A stretch of 64,000 bases of DNA from Yamagishiella unicocca (taxonomy: Eukaryota; Chlorophyta; Chlorophyceae; Chlamydomonadales; Volvocaceae). The notes beneath the pieces were generated by a model that made no database searches, was not told the DNA's origin, and saw only the letters and a program-made list of their open reading frames with translations. Position numbers and translations under genes: made by a program. Positions within the stretch are counted from its first letter, which is position 1; every line of letters begins with the position of its first letter. Where the stretch lies: positions 1,510,001-1,574,000 of the forward strand of contig BDSL01000002.1 of the NCBI GenBank assembly GCA_003116995.1, given 5' to 3'. This document shows, piece after piece, positions 58,401-64,000 of this stretch.

Positions 58401-60452
58401 AGTCCCTGGGAACGAGATGTCCGGCAAGCGGATGAGGCCGGCTGCTCCCGGGCCTTCTTTCACCCTTCCAACGCGGCCTCCACCCTCAACCTCACCCCCC
58501 CCCCTTCAATCCCCCCTCCCACCCTCTCGCACGCTTCCTCGCCCGCCATGCAGGTCCCCGGCGGAGCTCCACGTCCTCCCTGACCGCCATGACGGTCACC
58601 GCCGTGCCGCTGTCCCGCTCCCGGTCCCCGAGGGAGTCCCACACGTCAGCAGGCTCCAGCGGCGGACCCTACGCGGCTGCGGACGGCGACGACCCCAGCC
58701 CCTTGGCCGTCACCTTCGGCTTCGCAACCAACCCCGCGCCGCAACACCACCACGGCCCTTTCCTGAACGGCCACTCCATGGGCGGCAGCTTCAAGATCGG
58801 GTCATGGAGCAGCCAGGGGCCAGGGTCCGCGGCTCCCAGCCATAGCACCGTCAGCCGCTTCCCGCCTGCCTCCGTGCAGCACTTCGTGGGCGGGCAAGTG
58901 TATCGCTCCATGCCCATCAGCCAGGTGCCGGGTAGCCCGTCGGAAGAGTCTCCGGGGGCAGCGGCGGCGGCGGGTGGTGGGGGCGGCGGCGGTGGAAGCG
59001 GCGGTGGCGTGGGGCCTGCGCCGGTGCGGAATTCGGTCAGCCCTGGTCGGCTGAGCGGTCGCGGAGGGCGGGTGAGTGGCGGGCAGCCGACGCCGGGGGC
59101 GGGGCGCGGGGTAGCGTGCGTGGGCTGCACTTACCGCATTAGCGTGTTTTTGCCTGGGTTTGTCTACTGCAAACTCAGTCCTAGCATCACACCTCCCACG
59201 AGGCTGTTCGCCCCTCCCGCGGGCAATGAGCGGGTTGATGGGTCTGAAGTAGGTAGTTTTTGTAAGACTTGAAGTGAGGAGGTTTTACTTTTAAAGTGAA
59301 GGCAGGATGCGGTGTCCCCATCGTATCTCACCGGTCGTGTGTATCCGCACCGCGTCGCCTACTCCACGTCATTCACTCGACTGACCCCTTGACCTCCTCC
59401 CCCTTGACCTCCTCCCTGCGCCTCCCCACCAAAACACACAACCCGCGCAGCCGCAGCAGCGCACGACGCCGCCCCCCTCGCCGGTTGGAGCCACCGCCGC
59501 CGCAGGCGGCGGCGCCTTCGGGGTCCACATCCGCGACCGCTATGGCAGCTACTCGGCACCTGCGCGACCCTCCACCTCTCCCAGCAAGTCCCGCTCCGCG
59601 CACGGCACATCAGCCGCCAGCGGCACATCCAGATCCCCCAAGCGCGGCGCCGTCGCCGCCGCCATGTCGCCCTCGTCAGCCACCGCCATCTTCGGTAACG
59701 GCGTCCTGGCCGTGCCCGCGGACGCCGCCGACGCGGCGGCGATGGCCGCCAACATGCCGCGCAGTCTTGTCGTACCCGCGTTGCCGCAGTACGGCACAAC
59801 CCTGGGGATTCGGCACGGCGGGTTCAAGGCGACGCTGCCCGGGGTCAGCGGCGGCGGCGGCGCCGGTGGCGCGACCGTTGCCATGCACGGCGCGGGCGCC
59901 GGCAGCAGCTGCGGGAGCGGTTTGTACGGCTCGACGTTCTCCGCCAGCCGCCAGAAGGCTACGGACGAGCGCATGAGGTCTATGATGCTGGCCAAGATCA
60001 TTGCAAGCGCGGCGGCCAAGGAGCAGCACATGCCTCCGCCGGACTATTCCGTGCTACACATGTACCCGCAGTCCCCTCGCGGGGGAGGGGGAGGGGGCTT
60101 CGTCGACAGCGGCGGACATGCAACCTTTGATCCAGGTGCCTCCGAAACCGCCGCCGGTTCGGAGCCTTTGTCACAGCTGCAGCGCCGCGGCTCGCTGCCG
60201 CACCTCCTGGCGGCTGCGTACCAGTCAGAGCAGGCGGCGGCCGCCAGCTCGCCGCACCACAGCCACAGCCATGGCCACATGCCGCAGCAGCCGCAAGCGG
60301 CAGCGCCGGGGCTGGCTTTGTACGGACGGTCTGCCGTCGGCAAGAGTACTACGGCGTATGAGAACGGGCTTCCTGCCGTGCAGGGTCAAGTGGCCGCAGG
60401 GATGCGCACTTTCAGCTTTGATGTCTCCCGCCGCGCCATGTCGCGAGCCTAA
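55493..60452 (+). CDS. Six-exon low-complexity protein of unknown function (1067 aa)
   Basis: Exons are 55493-55637, 55890-56002, 56453-57756, 58078-58199, 58554-59071 and 59451-60452. All have canonical borders and matching phases (1, 0, 2, 1, 0), totalling 3204 nt. The start MEEFEPQAVGHGVV is the first ATG of the open exon, and its donor is GTGAGT. The protein is Ser/Gly/Ala/Pro-rich and probably largely disordered. It has an acidic patch near residue 280 (SDDDDGDEDYQDLMTADDD), a poly-Gly run in exon 5 and a His-rich HSHSHGH segment. An RRGS site (QLQRRGSLPHLL, near residue 977) resembles a basophilic-kinase or 14-3-3 site. A short helical stretch, DERMRSMMLAKIIASAAAKE, lies in exon 6. No enzyme domain is recognised. 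It may be a scaffold or regulatory protein, but that is a guess. Intron 3 begins with a minisatellite of its own donor. Confidence 0.72.
57752..57825 (+). repeat. 15-bp minisatellite that duplicates a splice donor
   Basis: GTGAGAGGGGCCAGG is repeated about five times. The first copy is the donor of intron 3. The later copies are GTGAGAGG, GTGAGAGG and two with GG in place of GT (GGGAGAGG). Confidence 0.85.
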
Positions 60453-60597
60453 GGATGCGGAACCGCTTAGCTGGTTGGAAGGGAAGAGGGGGGAAGGATT
60501 GCGTTTTGAGAATCCCTGGGGGCTGCACTGCACGCCTGGGGGGCAATGTGGTACATACAACGTAGCCGGCATGATGGCCAATGACAATGTGATTAAC

Positions 60598-60602
60598 TGT
60601 AA
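60598..60602 (+). terminator. TGTAA poly(A) signal of the six-exon gene
   Basis: TGTAA lies about 145 nt after the stop at 60450-60452, the usual distance for a volvocine poly(A) signal. Confidence 0.6.
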
Positions 60603-61590
60603 GTCATCTTGAGGCGGTGCACTAGCACCGAGCACTGATGCGTGGACGGTACGGGGTGGTTGATCGACCGGTGTTATGGGCCCACCAGCAACTCGGAGAT
60701 ATCGTCTGCGACCGTGCGGTTGGTTGCTGTTCATGGGCAGGGTGAAACACAAAGGCGCGATGCTCGGGACAACTGATACTCCGCATTCTCGCGGTCGGTG
60801 GCTTGAAGCCGTTCCCGCACGCACGCATTCATTCCGGCAGGGGTTGTGAACACCGACTGACTGCGGCATTGGGTGCCTGGCAGTCGGACCCCATGTGGCA
60901 GAATGTGCGCTGGAGGCTGCAATGCACACGTTTTTGGCTAACTGTCGCGAGGGCCAGCTACCACAGTAGTTACCAATACCTGAATAATTGTTGCAGTCAC
61001 TTCGGTGCCCGTGTGGATCTCAGGAGCCCGTCTCTCTTGTAAACTGGACGACTGCGCATTAGGTAATTCTTCTTCATATTATGGCTTGGTGTTTTTCGCC
61101 GTGTTCAACTGCGGTCACGGTTTCAAATGGATGTGCGGGTCGTCACGGTGGGGCTGCGCGTCGTCCTGTTGTTGCGCTCTGATACGGCGTCTGAGGCGAG
61201 TCCCGTTTCTTGGCTGCTCTTTCCGCTGTTTGCGGTTGTGCATGCGTTCATTCCGCCCGCCGACTGCAAAGTCGTCGGATGGACCTTCTGCTATCGATGA
61301 TTCGTCAGGTGGACCTTGGGTCGTGCCTGGTAGTGATAACTGCGCTGCGCCTGCTACTTGTGCGCCGGGTAGGTGTTGAACGAGGCCCCACCCTGGATGT
61401 GGACCAATTATACCCCTCAACAAGGAGACTCGAGGGCAGCTTGTAACGTAAACAGGGAATTCCAGTGAACGTGTCATGGTGGGTCGGCCAGCCCGGGGGA
61501 ACGGGTCCGTCAAGAAGGGCTGGTAGTGTCTAGCGCCTTGTCAGCTAGTATCGACAGGCTCTGGGTAGTGTCAGCAATGGGTCTGGTCGT
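60603..61590. other. No supported gene
   Basis: Only short open frames without recognisable domains are present on either strand. Confidence 0.5.
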
Positions 61591-61599
61591 GCAACCACA

Positions 61600-61950
61600 C
61601 AGGCGATCATAGATCAAGCCGGTTGGGAGGCTTAATTAATAAGCAAGGGAGCGTCGCCCAGAGCAACACGCGCATTGGCGTATGCTCGACACACGCAGGC
61701 TCCGCCTCCCTACTCAACGGTGGAAGTGGTCCCTGCGCGCGACCCTGCCAGGGCAGCGAAGCCTCACCACCAGTTTGAGCCCCGCTAGGGGTCCGTGTTT
61801 TTTGGGATGAGAGGCGGCTGGTTCCGATGCTTGCATCGTTGCGGCGCTTCACTGGTTCGTCGGTTGCTGGGCTGTTAGGTTGGTTGGTGGTCGGTTCCTG
61901 ATAGGGGAGCCTCTAGTGCAAATTCCACCTGGGGTACTGGCTGCTGCTCT
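61600..61950 (-). mobile_element. Retroelement 5'/ORF1-like fragment, minus copy
   Basis: The reverse complement of about 61780-61925 aligns with 48855-48990 (see that entry). It encodes KRRNDASIGTSRLSSQK in the equivalent frame. After this point the two copies diverge. The downstream part (61600-61740) is an unrelated or highly diverged Pro/Glu-rich frame. Confidence 0.55.
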
Positions 61951-64000
61951 GTGTGCCTACGGCCTGTCGATTTGGTGTTCTGGTGGGTTGCCTTTGTTCC
62001 GGTGCACATCGGTCTTTGTCTACTCCGTCTTTCTCAGTGTCAGGCGATGTGCCCGATGGTTCTACCTCTTGGTCTGGAACCCACCGTAGCCGTTACAACA
62101 ACACCACCAGTTCGTCACCGCCTGGGATAAGAACCCTGCGTGCACCAAAACACGAGGGCCGTATGGCGAGTGGGTTGCGATCACGAGGCTCCCCCGACTG
62201 CTGGGCATTGGCGCGCATGACTGGCACGTGCCCAGCCGTGTACCATCGCACCCTAGGTCACACGGGCTGCAGAAGGGGTCGCTCAGTGCGCGTGGCGGGG
62301 TTATGGCGAAGGTGGAACAAAACCCCGCGCGAGATAAGCCCCGATGGCTACCCCACGCACCACGAGGCACCCCCCCGCCATCCATTGCGCAGTTGCAGGC
62401 ATTCCCAACCAGCCGCTGTCCTCAGGCATACTCGAGACATACTCGACAGCCCTAATGGAAGATCCCCATGCAACAGTACCGGTAATTCCTCAGCAACACC
62501 TCCAGGTAAGCCCGATTGGAACGCTTTTGCCTGTCGGGTTGCGGCTCTGTCCTCAGCTGTCGGGCGGCAACGTGGCCCTTTCGACTTCCTGACCAGCCTG
62601 CGGTCCCCAGGATGGAGGAGCTGTCTGAGCCGTTACGTTTGAGGATTGCCGACCTGCCTTTTTCTCTGTTGCTCGCCGTATCATGCTTCCGCGTCCAATA
62701 GTGCGGCAACAACCAAATCACACTACTCGCGCATTGTCCGTGGGCACGGTGGAGCCAATGCGACGTGCTCACAAAGCGTCCATTTACTCCTACTGCGCCG
62801 GGAAAAGCGGGTGGACTACTGCCGTGTGGGATACCGGTTGTGCACGACTGTGCGTCGATATCCAGGCGCCAAATGGCAGACACAGGCACTTTCAATCAAG
62901 TACTACGCAAACTAGCATGAACATATAAATGCGGCAGCTGGTTCAGCCCCGGTGAGCGGGCTGGACCTGCCGTCACAGCCATCCTTACTACCGATATTAT
63001 CGATCTGCCTGCATCTGCCTGCGTTTGCCTGCATCTGCCTGTGCCATAATATGCATCTGTAATATCACCCTTGGTTAAGTATCCATTTCGGCGGTCGCTA
63101 CTTAACCGCCGCGGTCCTGTGCACTCGAGCATTTTACGTGCTGAAATCCCCACCCTGAGGTTCTTATGGAATGCCATCATTACTCACTGATTTTGGAAGC
63201 CTAAACATACACAACCATCCATCATGCAGACAGATGAACACTCCCATGGGGCCTTTGCCAGTTGCGACGGCGTGTCGGGTCCGACATAGGCGCAAGGTTT
63301 TCGCTTTTTTATTAACTGAAGGAATGGCTACAGGTATTCGGTAAGGTAAACTAGAGTCCAAGTTTCATTGAAGGGGTGTCGTAACATGCTCAACCGCGAT
63401 GGGAAACCGCACCCAGTACATGTATATGTTTCCCGTTAAACAATTACTAGCAACAATATATTTCAACAGCCACGCATTTTGTTAACGATTGGCCGACATT
63501 TCCTCGTCCACGACCTTTTGCTATCGGCCGGGTTTTGTGAGAAACTTTTGCTGCTGTATAGCTTGACGTCATGACAAGTACTTAGGTGTGGCTGTTGGGG
63601 TCTGCGACTAAATTCGTTGGTTCTTGCACCCCAGCTGAAAAGCCAATGGGGCCGCTGCGGCGCCTATGGAAGCGAATCCGCAGCCGGGGCGATGCAGTTA
63701 TCACTGACCAGGCAGCTCGGGTCTCCTTGAACGCTGAATCCTTGAGGCGCCATACGTCAGCCATAAGTGCCATGTCGCAAGAAACGCACTGCGGCAGCCG
63801 ACGGCAACTACGCGACAAGGACGGCAATGAGCAACTAGCAGACGCCTTTATTTCCGGGCCACACCTCGTCAATGGTGACGAGGAGGAAGACCAACTTCGG
63901 GAACGGACGTCTTACGCGAAATCCCCCGAATCTCTTTTCGGCAACTTGGAAGAGCGACAGGCTACGGCGTTATCCCGCGAGACTGTTCCCATCATGGGAA
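61951..64000. other. No supported gene; small CTGCCTGCAT repeat
   Basis: Frames are short. A degenerate 12-bp repeat (CTGCCTGCATCTGCCTGCGT...) spans about 63006-63046. A short plus-strand frame at 62683-62928 contains VWDTGC, but nothing else supports a protease. Confidence 0.45.

Noticed and set aside
62683..62928. Possible aspartic protease (VWDTGC at about 62830)
   Set aside because: A single DTG in an 81-codon frame, without a flap motif, a gag/pol context or LTRs.

Overview
The window looks like nuclear DNA of a volvocine or Chlamydomonas-type green alga. The genes are GC-rich, rich in Ala/Gly/Pro and split by short introns with GTGAG/GTGCG-type donors and pyrimidine-rich NCAG acceptors. 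TGTAA poly(A) signals follow two of the genes. One transposon is a RandI/Dualen-like non-LTR retroelement of a kind known from Chlamydomonas. No bacterial features, rRNA, tRNA or CRISPR were found. All gene models below were spliced by eye from reading-frame continuity and splice-site phase.

Layout. 1-14156 is a tandem satellite of about 179 bp per monomer, with a scrambled core and a higher-order duplication. It abuts, without a spacer, the decayed 5' side of a Golgin-84-like coiled-coil gene (14157-24127, +). That gene carries three apparent +1 frameshifts. A 5'-truncated non-LTR retrotransposon (18295-22863) interrupts one exon and is flanked by an 11-bp target-site duplication. The element encodes a PCIF1-like methyltransferase-type domain, an RNase H, a zinc knuckle and a restriction-like endonuclease. 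Its reading frame is broken twice. From 24128 to about 29970 I see no convincing gene, only a threefold degenerate repeat.

29975-35430 is a second satellite, about 271 bp per monomer, with a perfect palindrome in some monomers. 36044-44257 is a tandem array of almost identical 1.6-kb units. Each unit holds a consistent four-exon model whose first intron contains a 59-bp minisatellite. The units can be read either as separate 285-aa genes or as a 212-codon exon cassette in one long gene. Short exon-like repeats flank the array on both sides. They are followed by a roughly 47-bp repeat, a 168-bp inverted repeat and a small dispersed island of the first satellite (46157-46796).

From 48.8 kb onward the window is more ordinary. 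It contains a retroelement 5' fragment (48.83-49.22 kb, with a relative in inverted orientation at 61.6-61.95 kb) and a minus-strand gene for a DUF4347-like/EF-hand protein (50415 to at least 53.6 kb). Next come a minus-strand single-pass membrane protein (54172-54955) and a six-exon plus-strand gene (55493-60452) for a 1067-aa low-complexity protein of unknown role. The last 3.4 kb shows no clear gene.

The genes show no obvious pathway link. The main theme is a repeat-rich, recently rearranged chromosomal region in which satellites, exon amplification and a retroelement have eroded or reshaped genes.
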